The notes beneath the pieces were generated by a model. The model was not told where the DNA came from, searched no databases, and saw only the letters and a program-made list of their open reading frames with translations. DNA of 64,000 nucleotides from an uncultured Candidatus Melainabacteria bacterium (GTDB taxonomy: Bacteria; Cyanobacteriota; Vampirovibrionia; Gastranaerophilales; Gastranaerophilaceae): assembly GCA_934718275.1 (NCBI GenBank), contig CAKUZD010000004.1, forward strand, positions 186,001-250,000, given 5' to 3'. A program made the position numbers and the translations under genes. Shown here piece after piece: positions 41,651 through 49,953 of this stretch; within the stretch, counting starts at the first letter, position 1; each line of letters begins with the position of its first letter.

Positions 41651-43105
41651 ATGGGAATGTCAGCATCACAAGCTAGATTTTTAGGTCTGACAGCCAGAAA
41701 GACAAATGTTGAGTTTGAAGGTCAACAAATTAACCAACAAAGAACAACATTGTCTAACCAATCTGCAAATTACTACAACGATTTGCTAGGTATGGCTGTT
41801 CCTGTACCACCGTCTGTTGACGATTACACAAAAGCTGTGTATACTTTCGAAGACGGAGCTTTAACAAACCAAATTACTGCTATGATTGCACAAAATAACG
41901 GTAAATATACTGTTAGTTACTTGAGAACTTGGAAAGATGATTTCTCAATGGTTAGTGCAACAACAAGTATTGTAAATCGTGATGATAAGGGAACAACAGT
42001 AACTTCTGATGATGTATACAAAGTTGGTGCTAACAAGTTGAGAAAACTTGGACAATTTGATGAAAACGCTATTACAGTAACACCTAAAGAAGAAACAGTT
42101 GGAGATAAAATTACTATAAATAGCAACAATTATGCTGTAACTAAAAAGGATGACGGTTATTATATTAATGAACTTGTAAAAGACTCTGATAAGACACCTT
42201 TAAGTGAAGAAGAAATAAAAAAAGTTAAATATTATTCTTATGATGATTCAATAGATTTATTAACTGAATATCAAAAGAATGCAGACGGTACTTTTTCTCC
42301 AATTAATGAAGATGGTACTGTTGATAACACACACAAAGTTAAAGAAGAAAATGTTGTACCGGCAATCTACAATGGAGAAACAGATAAAGTTGAGATGGTT
42401 ACAACTCAAGAGAGAAAATTAACTGATGCAGAAGTTGCTACAATTACAACTACAACCGGTGGAGATGTTAAAGTTAATGATGAAAAACTTGATGATGAAT
42501 ACTTAAATACATTATCGGAAGATCAGCTTAAACAGCTTTTGAAAGAAGAAAAAGAATACTTAAATCTTCTTAAACAAAAATATGGTGATGATGACTATAT
42601 GGTCAGATACGTAAAAAATACTACTACAGGTGAGTATGAACCATATTTCTACAAGTTAAAGAATTTGCAAAATGCAAACTATGACGATAATGGCAATTCT
42701 CAATCAAATATCAATTGTTACAAAATCGGAACTGAAACTAAAACAGAAGAAGTTAAAGCTGTAGAAAATTGTAAAATCGAAAAAGACAGTTCAGGTCGTT
42801 ACATAAATATCACTATTCCTGATGCAACCGGAGCAGATGTTCATTATGCACTAACAACAACAACTACAACAGACCAAGCAGCTTACGATGATGCTATGAA
42901 TCAGTATGAATATGAAAAATATGAATATGATCAAGCAATTCAAGATATCAATTCAAAAATTGAAATCATTCAATCACAAGATAAAAACCTTGAATTAAGA
43001 TTAAAACAATTGGATACCGAACAAGATGCAATTTCAACAGAGATTGATGCGGTTCAAAAAGTAATCGAAAAGAACGTTGAAAGTTCATTCAAAACATTCG
43101 GTTAA
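41651..43105 (+). CDS. Large protein with conserved ends, variable centre (family copy 2)
   Basis: 484 residues. N terminus MGMSASQARFLGLTARKTNV-EFEGQQINQQR, then TTLSNQSANYYNDLLGM. The C-terminal coiled coil (about 425-484) ends LELRLKQLDTEQDAISTEI..KVIEKNVESSFKTFG. Both ends match copy 1; the centre does not and is rich in D, T, K, N with many predicted strands. No signal peptide. GAAAGGAAGATC precedes ATG. The sigma-28-like promoter in front ties it to the flagellar regulon; a secreted or axial component is my inference. Confidence 0.84.
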   Translation: MGMSASQARFLGLTARKTNVEFEGQQINQQRTTLSNQSANYYNDLLGMAVPVPPSVDDYTKAVYTFEDGALTNQITAMIAQNNGKYTVSYLRTWKDDFSMVSATTSIVNRDDKGTTVTSDDVYKVGANKLRKLGQFDENAITVTPKEETVGDKITINSNNYAVTKKDDGYYINELVKDSDKTPLSEEEIKKVKYYSYDDSIDLLTEYQKNADGTFSPINEDGTVDNTHKVKEENVVPAIYNGETDKVEMVTTQERKLTDAEVATITTTTGGDVKVNDEKLDDEYLNTLSEDQLKQLLKEEKEYLNLLKQKYGDDDYMVRYVKNTTTGEYEPYFYKLKNLQNANYDDNGNSQSNINCYKIGTETKTEEVKAVENCKIEKDSSGRYINITIPDATGADVHYALTTTTTTDQAAYDDAMNQYEYEKYEYDQAIQDINSKIEIIQSQDKNLELRLKQLDTEQDAISTEIDAVQKVIEKNVESSFKTFG

Positions 43106-43184
43106 TCTTAAAAATAAATACTAATAGTGCGAAAGCACTAAAACCAAATAAAATTTTCCTTTCCCTTTTTCCTATTGATTTTCC

Positions 43185-43213
43185 AACGACAAGCACAAAG
43201 TTTGTCGTTTTTC
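43185..43213 (+). terminator. Rho-independent terminator
   Basis: AACGACAA (43185-43192) pairs with TTGTCGTT (43202-43209), followed by TTTTC. Ends the 484-residue gene. Confidence 0.7.
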
Positions 43214-43267
43214 TTTATGCAAAACAAATTGTAAAATTTTATATGTTTTTATGCAAAGCTTTTTTTG

Positions 43268-43912
43268 TTACAAGCCTTTAATTCTGTTTAAAGGCCAAAA
43301 AATGACAACTGCTCTACCAATAAACTTGTCCTCAGGCAAAAAACCCCACCATCTGCCATCAAAAGAATTGCCTCTGTTGTCTCCCATCATTAAATATTTA
43401 TGTTCCGGAATAACAATTGGACCGCAAATCATATCTTCCGTGCAAGGTTTGTCGTAATATTCTGTCGCAATATAAGGTTCTGTAAGTGGTTTATCATTTA
43501 TGTAAACAGTGCTTTTTCCGTTTTTGTCGGTTTTAATTTCAAATTTGTCGCCCGGAGTCCCAATTACACGCTTGATGTATGCAATATCTTTGCAGAAAAA
43601 ACCTGTTAAGCGAGAAAATACTCGCCAAGGAGTGTTGGGAAGTTTTTCGAATGGTGGATAAAAGACCATTATGTCTCCACGTTTTGGTTTAGAATAAAAT
43701 CTTGAAAATCTTTCTACAACAATTCTGTCTCCTTCAACTAATGTCGGATGCATTGAAGCTGACGGAATCCAACGAATTTCTCCAATAAAAAACCTTATAA
43801 TAATAACCATTACAATTACAAAAACTATGGTTTCTATAATTTCTCTAACCGTAGGGTTTATTTTAAGATAATTTTCTTTGATTTTTGTTATATATTCTTT
43901 AAATTTATTCAT
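43268..43912 (-). CDS. lepB: Signal peptidase I
   Basis: 214 residues. One N-terminal membrane helix (about 26-44), catalytic serine S53 in IPSASMHPTL, catalytic lysine K114 in AYIKRVIGTPGD, and box E MGDNRGNSFDGRWWG. It removes signal peptides of exported proteins at the inner membrane's outer face. It overlaps the prenyl synthase gene by 8 nt and is translated with it. Confidence 0.95.
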   Translation of the reverse strand: MNKFKEYITKIKENYLKINPTVREIIETIVFVIVMVIIIRFFIGEIRWIPSASMHPTLVEGDRIVVERFSRFYSKPKRGDIMVFYPPFEKLPNTPWRVFSRLTGFFCKDIAYIKRVIGTPGDKFEIKTDKNGKSTVYINDKPLTEPYIATEYYDKPCTEDMICGPIVIPEHKYLMMGDNRGNSFDGRWWGFLPEDKFIGRAVVIFWPLNRIKGL

Positions 43913-44786
43913 TTTTAATAAGTCCCAAAAGGTTTGTAAGTGCTATTTTGTATTCACTCTCATTAAATTTTTCAATCTCTCTTAATGCACTGTCTATGTA
44001 ATTATTTAACAAAATTTGAGTTTTTTCAATCCCGTTTGAAAAGTTTTCAACTGAATTTGCCAAAATTACCGGAGCTGTGTAAACTCCTTCTTTAATGTCG
44101 TTTTTTGTAGTTTTAATATTTATTAAATCGTCACGAATTTGAAAGGCAATTCCAAAATTTCGAGCAAAGTCATAAGGATTGAAACAATAATTATCATTCC
44201 CGTTATTTATATTTGTTTCCGAAAGAAGTAAACTTCCGCAAAGTGCTGTTATGAATAGTTTTGCTGTTTTTAGTTCTGTTTTTTTAATGTATTTCTCTAT
44301 TGTAGTAATTTGATATTTATTAAAATCTTGGATAATTTCTCCTTGGCACATATCATCCAAGGTTTGGGCAAACATATCAATGATTTCGGGAGTATTTAAT
44401 GTCCTGATTTTTTTTAGTGCAATTGATAGTAAATAATCTCCTGCAATTACGGCAAGTTTATTCCCAAATTTAGAATTAATAGTTTCTATCGAACGTCTTT
44501 GGGTGCATTCATCAATGATATCATCGTGAATTAAAGATGCATTATGGGCAAGTTCTATAGCGGATTGAAAAATAATCTGCTTTTTATTAATTTCTACGCC
44601 CAAAGCTTTTAAATATAAAAAAGAAACAACGGCACGAATATGTTTAGATGGAGCTTTAACAAGCTCTAAAAGTTTTGATTTTAGTGGTTCTTCGACATCA
44701 ATATTATTGGCCAAAATGTTTTCAACCCGCTCAACATCTTGTTTTACAATGTCAAAAATAGGTGAATATTTTTCTTGAAAACTCAT
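43905..44786 (-). CDS. Polyprenyl (E)-diphosphate synthase
   Basis: 293 residues. First aspartate-rich motif HDDIIDECTQRR (D88, D89, D92) is intact. The second, usually DDxxD, reads RDDLIN at 217-222, with asparagine in the last place. The protein should lengthen isoprenoids for a quinone side chain or lipid carrier; the region before the first motif (ELAHNASLIH) suggests a long-chain type. No ribosome site: TGCTAGAAT (extended -10), 6 nt, ATG implies a leaderless message. Overlaps lepB. Confidence 0.87.
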   Translation of the reverse strand: MSFQEKYSPIFDIVKQDVERVENILANNIDVEEPLKSKLLELVKAPSKHIRAVVSFLYLKALGVEINKKQIIFQSAIELAHNASLIHDDIIDECTQRRSIETINSKFGNKLAVIAGDYLLSIALKKIRTLNTPEIIDMFAQTLDDMCQGEIIQDFNKYQITTIEKYIKKTELKTAKLFITALCGSLLLSETNINNGNDNYCFNPYDFARNFGIAFQIRDDLINIKTTKNDIKEGVYTAPVILANSVENFSNGIEKTQILLNNYIDSALREIEKFNESEYKIALTNLLGLIKNE

Positions 44787-44792
44787 ACTAAT

Positions 44793-44801
44793 ATTCTAGC
44801 A
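44793..44801 (-). promoter_or_regulatory. Extended -10 promoter of leaderless prenyl synthase gene
   Basis: TGCTAGAAT on the minus strand, TAGAAT at 44798-44793, 6 nt before ATG. Confidence 0.6.
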
Positions 44802-44808
44802 TAAACAT

Positions 44809-46419
44809 TTAGGCATAACTCCACCATTTCCAATCCGGTAAAGGTTGATTTCCATTATCATTATAACCGCTATCATTAATCCATTTTATTATTTTTTCTT
44901 GTTCTTTATTGCCATTGACTGCTGTTTTACTTAAATCTGCGGAGAATATATCTCCGCCAACGCTATCCAAATAGTCTGCATCAGCTTGATATGCCATATA
45001 TTCTCCTCTTGCGGCATCAATTTTATATAGCAAATTTGTAAGGAATGTAGAATCATCTTTAGACATTTCAGAACTATTATAAATAGATTTTCCGTCTGAG
45101 TACATTGTTGTACCTCCGAGCCATTCATCTCCGTTAAGCATATATCTGCCATATTTTGCGTTTATGTCTTTAAGGTGAGCTTTGACTGTTTCGTATTCTT
45201 CATCACTAAAAACTCCCATTCGTTGTAATGCAGAGAGATTGCTTTCCGTGATTGTCATAATACCATTGTCCGCATCTACAAGCGTTGTATATTGTGCCAT
45301 TGTTGCATGTGTAAGTTCATGAACGAGTACAGACACAAGGTATTCCCAATGTTGTCCTGCTTCTAAGAGGCTTATGTCAAAAGAAAGGCCCAAATCGTTT
45401 TCATCTGTATCTATTTCCGAAGAAAAAATTGAAACCGATTGTGTGAACGAGTTAGAATTCCCTGTTGGTTTTTGGTTTGTATTTTGATTTGTATATTCAA
45501 AGCCAAAAGCCATTGATGTGTATCCGCCTGTAGTTATATATGTTGATGTCTCATCTTTGTCCTCGTTTAAATCTCTAAAGGAAATATTTCCTATATGGTG
45601 ATTCGCATCAGTAAATTTGTCTTCTTCTCCCAACAATCTGTCTAACGCGTTTATGTGGTTTGTTAGCCCTGCCGCTTCAAGGTAATCCCTCGTATAATCA
45701 ACAATTAATTGGATTTTTTCCTTAGGATTGCCGGAGGCATTATCAAATTTCTCTTGAATTTCGTCAGAATAATTTTGAACTTGAGTTTTAAAGTTAGAAT
45801 AGCCGTCTTTTTTTAAATAATTATCTAAAAATGATTTAACTTCATCATAAGAAAGAGTTCCGTTATTATCATTGTCCAAACTATAGAAAGAACGATTTAA
45901 TGAACCAAAAAAATCTTTATGGTTATCTTCCCACTTATCGTTTTGTGTTAGTGCAATTAACTGCGCTCTGCTAATTCCTGTTTCTTTAGTTATAGAAGAA
46001 TCTTTTTTAGAATTTACATATTCAAAAAATGTATCTGTATCTCTAAAATTAGCAATAAATGAATGGTGAGAATTGTAAATCATTTGCTTGATGTAGTCCA
46101 ATTCTGCTTGACTGTAATCGGATACCTTATTTAAAGTTAACGATGTTTCTGTAGGTTTATTTGTGGTCTCAGTAACAAGCGGTTCCGTATATATAATATT
46201 GATATTACTAATTGTTGTTGCATTTCCATCTGCTCTTATGAAACAGTCTCCGTCAGGATTTGCGGTGTTCTGTGTCTGCGCAAGCTGTTGTTCTGCAAAC
46301 TCCTTTATTGCAACAGAATTCTCTTGATTGGTTTCTTGAGTTTGTTCTGTTTCTTCTGTTTTTAATTCTTTTTCGTATTTTCTGATTGCTGCTGAAAATG
46401 TATTGTTAGTAATTTCCAT
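44809..46419 (-). CDS. EF-hand protein with HExxH metallopeptidase-like motif
   Basis: 536 residues without signal peptide. An EF-hand calcium loop lies at 182-193 (DNDNNGTLSYDE, all calcium positions filled). A zinc-peptidase motif VLVHELTHATMA gives H367, E368, H371; a late acidic block RGEYMAYQADADYLD could give the third ligand. The N-terminal 100 residues are glutamine/glutamate/threonine-rich and look disordered. AAAAAGGAAG precedes ATG. The sigma-28-like promoter and lack of a Sec signal suggest export through the flagellar apparatus, as inference. Alternatives: an intracellular peptidase or an inactive relative. Confidence 0.78.
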   Translation of the reverse strand: MEITNNTFSAAIRKYEKELKTEETEQTQETNQENSVAIKEFAEQQLAQTQNTANPDGDCFIRADGNATTISNINIIYTEPLVTETTNKPTETSLTLNKVSDYSQAELDYIKQMIYNSHHSFIANFRDTDTFFEYVNSKKDSSITKETGISRAQLIALTQNDKWEDNHKDFFGSLNRSFYSLDNDNNGTLSYDEVKSFLDNYLKKDGYSNFKTQVQNYSDEIQEKFDNASGNPKEKIQLIVDYTRDYLEAAGLTNHINALDRLLGEEDKFTDANHHIGNISFRDLNEDKDETSTYITTGGYTSMAFGFEYTNQNTNQKPTGNSNSFTQSVSIFSSEIDTDENDLGLSFDISLLEAGQHWEYLVSVLVHELTHATMAQYTTLVDADNGIMTITESNLSALQRMGVFSDEEYETVKAHLKDINAKYGRYMLNGDEWLGGTTMYSDGKSIYNSSEMSKDDSTFLTNLLYKIDAARGEYMAYQADADYLDSVGGDIFSADLSKTAVNGNKEQEKIIKWINDSGYNDNGNQPLPDWKWWSYA

Positions 46420-46440
46420 AAATCTTCCTTTTTCTAATTT

Positions 46441-46468
46441 ATATCGGTCTGCTTAATAAAAAGCTTTA
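46441..46468 (-). promoter_or_regulatory. Sigma-28-like (flagellar) promoter
   Basis: Minus strand: TAAAGCTT (46468-46461), 12 nt, ACCGATAT (46448-46441). Same spacer as at 41578. Leader of about 15 nt. Confidence 0.6.
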
Positions 46469-46527
46469 GAAAAAATTTATGAATTATAACAAATTGTTAC
46501 ATTGAACAGGCTCAAAAAGAAAAAGTC

Positions 46528-46602
46528 GTCATGTTTCGTGGAGCCGAAATCTCGTATGGTTGGTTAAATGTTTAGAAGATTCTTCGCTTCGCTCAGAATG
46601 AC
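46528..46602. repeat. Double-hairpin repeat unit
   Basis: GTCATGTTTCGTGGAGCCGA arm (worn) facing GCTTCGCTCAGAATGAC (intact). Same orientation as the two units in array B. Confidence 0.75.
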
Positions 46603-46609
46603 GAAGATT

Positions 46610-46682
46610 GTCACTCTGAACTTGATTCAGAGTCTATTAATTATTTCTCTCCCTCGGTTAGGGAGAGCTAGAGTGGGTAAAC
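46610..46682. repeat. 73-nt repeat with two hairpins
   Basis: CTCTGAA/TTCAGAG, then CTCTCCCT/AGGGAGAG with loop CGGTT. Nearly identical to 30168-30241; the second stem is perfect here and has one mismatch there. Confidence 0.8.
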
Positions 46683-46697
46683 AATCTAGTCCTGTAG

Positions 46698-46718
46698 GGC
46701 GGTGGTATCTACCCCGCC
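46698..46718. repeat. REP-like palindrome
   Basis: GGCGGTGGTA-TC-TACCCCGCC-type, preceded by TGTAG and followed by AATATTG, as at 29974. Confidence 0.7.
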
Positions 46719-47303
46719 AATATTGAAATTAATCAGCTGGATTGTTTCGCATTCGCTCACAATGACTGTAACTAAAATGTTCTCGCCCCTTGAGGGAGAG
46801 AAGAAATTTCTTAGCGAATAATGTGAGCTTAGAAATTTCAGAGAGGGGTTTATTTAATGGCATTTTTATAACCTTATCGCTCTATTGCCTTGATTGGTTG
46901 TCCTTCGCGGACGGCGGGAACTTTTTGTGTAAAAAGTTCCACAAAACCATCCACACGCTTCATTCACTAATAACTAGTAAGTTCAATATAAAAACAGTCA
47001 AACTCACTTCGCTCAAACAATGACTGTTTTTGTTGTTTATTTCACTAACAAGTTATTGTTCATTCCGCTATCGTGGCATTGTGGAACCCCTCACCCTGAC
47101 CTCTTACAGAAGGGGCGATGGAAAGATTAAAAGTATTGGAAATGTGAAAGAAAGGAACTTATCTGATAAGGTCTTTTCACATTTCACTTCTCACTTTTCA
47201 CCAAAGTTTTGTAGTCGGCACTATCCATTTCACTAATATTAAACAATTAATCAACTGTATTGTTTCGAGCAAAGCATTTAGAATAACTGTAACTACTTAA
47301 TAA

Positions 47304-47690
47304 TCACATTAGCATGTGATAATACTTCATATAATCTGCCATAATTTGTGAACTTGTTGCATTGGCAACCGTAGCTTTAAGTTCTTGTTGTCTATCTGTA
47401 TCTGCTGTTTTTTGAACTTTTTCAGTTTCTTTGTTGTCAGGAGTATTTTGTTGGATTTTTTCCTGTTCTTGCAATTGTTCGGCAATAACTTCCATTTGTG
47501 CCTGAATATCAAGCATTAAGGCTTTATCTCCTGCATAAGAACCGGTTGACTGAATTCCGTTTTCTTGGAATTTACCTAATATGTCAGACCATTCCTCGTA
47601 ATTTGTAATAGAAGCACCTTGAGCTTGTGCTGCAGCTTGAGCTTTTTTTAATTCGTCTTCTGATTGTATGCCGTCAACTTTTATTGCCAT
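47304..47690 (-). CDS. Hypothetical soluble helical protein
   Basis: 128 residues from ATG 47690, preferred over the in-frame 47732 because GAGGTTTTAATT precedes it. MAIKVDGIQSEDELKKAQAA opens the chain; the middle is a Q/E-rich coil (MEVIAEQLQEQEKIQQN) and the end is MADYMKYYHMLM. No signal peptide or membrane segment. No family recognised. Confidence 0.7.
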   Translation of the reverse strand: MAIKVDGIQSEDELKKAQAAAQAQGASITNYEEWSDILGKFQENGIQSTGSYAGDKALMLDIQAQMEVIAEQLQEQEKIQQNTPDNKETEKVQKTADTDRQQELKATVANATSSQIMADYMKYYHMLM

Positions 47691-48148
47691 AATTAAAACC
47701 TCATGATTGATTATTTTCTTTGTGATAAGCATTTTTTTGCCAACAGAATATTGAGCCCTGTTGTTCTGTGTGTTGTTAATGGTTTTGTATTAAATAATCT
47801 CTCTAGATATATTAAGTATATTATTCCCGTAGGATTTCAGAAAATATAAAAGTTGTAATAATTTTTAATATTTAATGCTTGCCTGTTGTGTATTGTTTAA
47901 TTAAAAATAAAATAATTAAAAATATTAAGAAAAATTTACAAATACCTGAAAAAGTGTATTTATTAGCTTTTTTGTAGAAACAAGCCTTTATTGATAGTGT
48001 GGCGTTTTTAGAAAAACATTCACGTTTGCTTTTTATGAAATTTAGGCTAAACCATGGCTATACTGCTTGCAAACTAATTTTTAGCAAGTATCATAAATTA
48101 AGGTGCATAATTGTGCCGTAATGCCGAAATTTGAAAAGGAAATAATAA
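47691..48148. other. Intergenic region upstream of infA
   Basis: AT-rich spacer. I see a TATACT box at 48059-48064 without a good -35, and an imperfect hairpin CTTGC...GCAAG at 48066-48088 between it and infA. The promoter of the ribosomal operon probably lies here. No gene seen. Confidence 0.45.
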
Positions 48149-48364
48149 ATGGCAAAAGATGTAATCGAACTAGAAGGTACTATTTTAGAAGCTATGCCGA
48201 ACGCGATGTTTCGTGTAAAGCTTGAAAATGACCACGAAATACTTGCTCATATCTCAGGTAAAATTAGAAAGAATTTCATCAGAATTCTTCCGGGAGACAA
48301 GGTTAAAGTTGAAATGACTCCTTATGATTTGAGCAGAGGAAGAATAACATTCAGACTTAAATAA
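48149..48364 (+). CDS. infA: Translation initiation factor IF-1
   Basis: 71 residues of the S1-like OB fold: MAKDVIELEGTILEAMPNAM, FRVKLENDHEILAHISGKIR, ILPGDKVKVEMTPYDLSRGR. Full length and typical. It binds the ribosomal A site with IF-2 and IF-3. AAAGGAAATAATAA precedes ATG. First gene of the infA-rpmJ-rpsM... run. Confidence 0.97.
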   Translation: MAKDVIELEGTILEAMPNAMFRVKLENDHEILAHISGKIRKNFIRILPGDKVKVEMTPYDLSRGRITFRLK

Positions 48365-48392
48365 CGTACACAAAACCATAAAGGAAAAGACA

Positions 48393-48506
48393 ATGAAAGT
48401 AAGATCATCAGTAAAACCAATGTGCGATAAGTGCAAATGTATTAAAAGAAAAGGCAGAATTGCCGTAATTTGCGAAAATCCTAAGCACAAACAAAGACAA
48501 GGTTAA
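48393..48506 (+). CDS. rpmJ: 50S ribosomal protein L36 (bL36)
   Basis: 37 residues, MKVRSSVKPMCDKCKCIKRK..., with the zinc ligands C-x2-C-x?-C-x4-H (MCDKCKC, VICENPKHKQRQG). The four-ligand C+ form is present. AAAGGAAAAGACA precedes ATG. 28 nt after infA. Confidence 0.95.
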   Translation: MKVRSSVKPMCDKCKCIKRKGRIAVICENPKHKQRQG

Positions 48507-48811
48507 TTTTTACGCTTTTCGGGCAAATGATTAATAATTTTTGCTCGAAAAAGTCTGTGTGAGTTTGAGCAAACCGGTATAAGCATTGTTTGTTAAAAGG
48601 TAAGCGATAATAAAGCAAATTCATACTAAGTAACGCAAAACAATGGAAGCGGATAATTTCGAAAAAATTGAAGTGAATGATTGTATGGCGTAAGTAAAAA
48701 TTAATTTGATTAGTACAAAATGCTGAAGTCACGAGCTTAACAGTGACTGGTGAGGAAGTATTTAAGCCTCATACACAAAAAAATCTAACAACAAGAAAGG
48801 AAAATTTAAAA
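48507..48811 (+). promoter_or_regulatory. Long spacer / possible leader before rpsM
   Basis: 305 nt between rpmJ and rpsM, where these genes usually sit close together. It contains the hairpin AGTCAC/GTGACT (about 48727-48749) shortly before rpsM. Either an internal promoter or an autoregulatory leader; neither is proven. Confidence 0.4.
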
Positions 48812-49183
48812 ATGGCAAGACTATTTGGGGTAGATTTACCTCGTAACAAAAGAATGGAAATCGCGTTAACATACATTTACGGGATTGGACCAACAAGAGC
48901 TAAAAAAATTCTTGAAGCTACTAAAATTTCACCTGATTTAAGAACAGATGACTTAACAGATGAAGATATTAAATTGTTAAGAAACGAATTAGCTAACTAT
49001 CACATCGAAGGTGATTTGAGACGTGAAGTTTCATTACATATTAAACGTCTACAAGAAATCGGTTCTTATAGAGGAATGAGACACAAACGTAATCTTCCTT
49101 GCCGAGGCCAGAGAACAAAAACTAACGGAAGAACAAGACGTGGTAAAAAAGGCTTAGCTATCACTAAAAAGAAAACTGCGTAG
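48812..49183 (+). CDS. rpsM: 30S ribosomal protein S13 (uS13)
   Basis: 123 residues from ATG 48812, with AAAGGAAAATTTAAAA before it; the longer frame to 48743 has no such site. MARLFGVDLPRNKRMEIALT, YGIGPTRAKKIL, GSYRGMRHKRNLPCRGQRTK and the basic tail are characteristic. Head of the small subunit, contacts the P site. Confidence 0.97.
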   Translation: MARLFGVDLPRNKRMEIALTYIYGIGPTRAKKILEATKISPDLRTDDLTDEDIKLLRNELANYHIEGDLRREVSLHIKRLQEIGSYRGMRHKRNLPCRGQRTKTNGRTRRGKKGLAITKKKTA

Positions 49184-49310
49184 TGATACAAGCATTCAGA
49201 CAATAAGTTTAATAAGGTAAAATTTACAGTTAGTAATAAGAAAAGATACCTATTGCGTATTGTTGTAAAGACTAAATAACTTAAATAAAAAAACATAAAG
49301 GAAAGTAAAA

Positions 49311-49697
49311 ATGGCAAGACCAGTAAAAACAAAGAAAAAAGAAAAGAAGAACGTATTGCAAGGTGTTGTTCACATTCAATCAACATTCAACAATACAATC
49401 GTAACTTCAACTGATACACAAGGTAATGCTATTGCTTGGGCAACAGCAGGTGCTACAGGTTTTAAAGGAGCTAGAAAAGGTACTCCGTTTGCAGCTCAGT
49501 CAGCTGCTGAATTGGTAGCAAAAAAATCAATTGACCAAGGTATGAAAAAAGTTGAAGTTCATATCAAGGGACCTGGTTCAGGTAGAGAAACTGCAATCAG
49601 AGCAATCCAAGCTGCAGGTTTGGAAATCACATTAATCAAAGATGTTACTCCAATCCCTCACAACGGTTGCCGTCCACCTAAAAAACGTAGAGTGTAG
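49311..49697 (+). CDS. rpsK: 30S ribosomal protein S11 (uS11)
   Basis: 128 residues: GVVHIQSTFNNTIVTSTDTQ, GNAIAWATAGATGFKGARKG and VTPIPHNGCRPPKKRRV. Platform of the small subunit. AAAGGAAAGTAAAA precedes ATG. Confidence 0.97.
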   Translation: MARPVKTKKKEKKNVLQGVVHIQSTFNNTIVTSTDTQGNAIAWATAGATGFKGARKGTPFAAQSAAELVAKKSIDQGMKKVEVHIKGPGSGRETAIRAIQAAGLEITLIKDVTPIPHNGCRPPKKRRV

Positions 49698-49953
49698 TGG
49701 ATTTTGACTGGTTTGCTACGTGTGTATTGACAATCTGAGTATAGAAAATTACTAATACTAGGTGAGTGATACCGAAGCAAACCGGGCGCAAGCAAGCGAG
49801 AAACCGATGAAGCGAATAAATTTTATAAGAATTTATGTGAATGATGAAAGTTTTGGCTTGTAAATAATCCAAGATTACAAAAAATCGCAGGGGCTTGCTT
49901 TTTTAAGCCTAAAAGTAAACCATAGATGCCCTGCAAAAGAAAAGGAGAAAATA
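49698..49953 (+). promoter_or_regulatory. Spacer with structured leader before rpsD
   Basis: 256 nt. Just before the rpsD ribosome site, GCAGGG (49887-49892) can pair with CCCTGC (49929-49934), enclosing a GCTT/AAGC hairpin (49893-49908). S4 is a known autoregulator of its own operon in several bacteria, so this is a candidate S4-binding leader. Confidence 0.45.

Larger units (their letters stand above)
46503..47290. repeat. Intergenic repeat array C
   Basis: Double-hairpin unit (46528-46602), 73-nt unit (46610-46682), REP-like palindrome (46698-46718), AGCTGGATTGTTTCGCATTC arm (about 46735). Then comes a long second half related in inverted order to array A (CTCACTTTTCACC near 47195; ATCGTGGCATTGTGGAACCC near 47069; TTTCACTAACAAGTTATTG near 47040). 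Also a local hairpin GGGAACTTTTTGTG/AAAAAGTTCC (about 46917-46943) and AAAACAGTCA/TGACTGTTTT (about 46991-47034). No gene. Confidence 0.8.

Noticed and set aside
46790..47236. Plus-strand frames of 68-77 codons
   Set aside because: They lie inside repeat array C and lack start signals.
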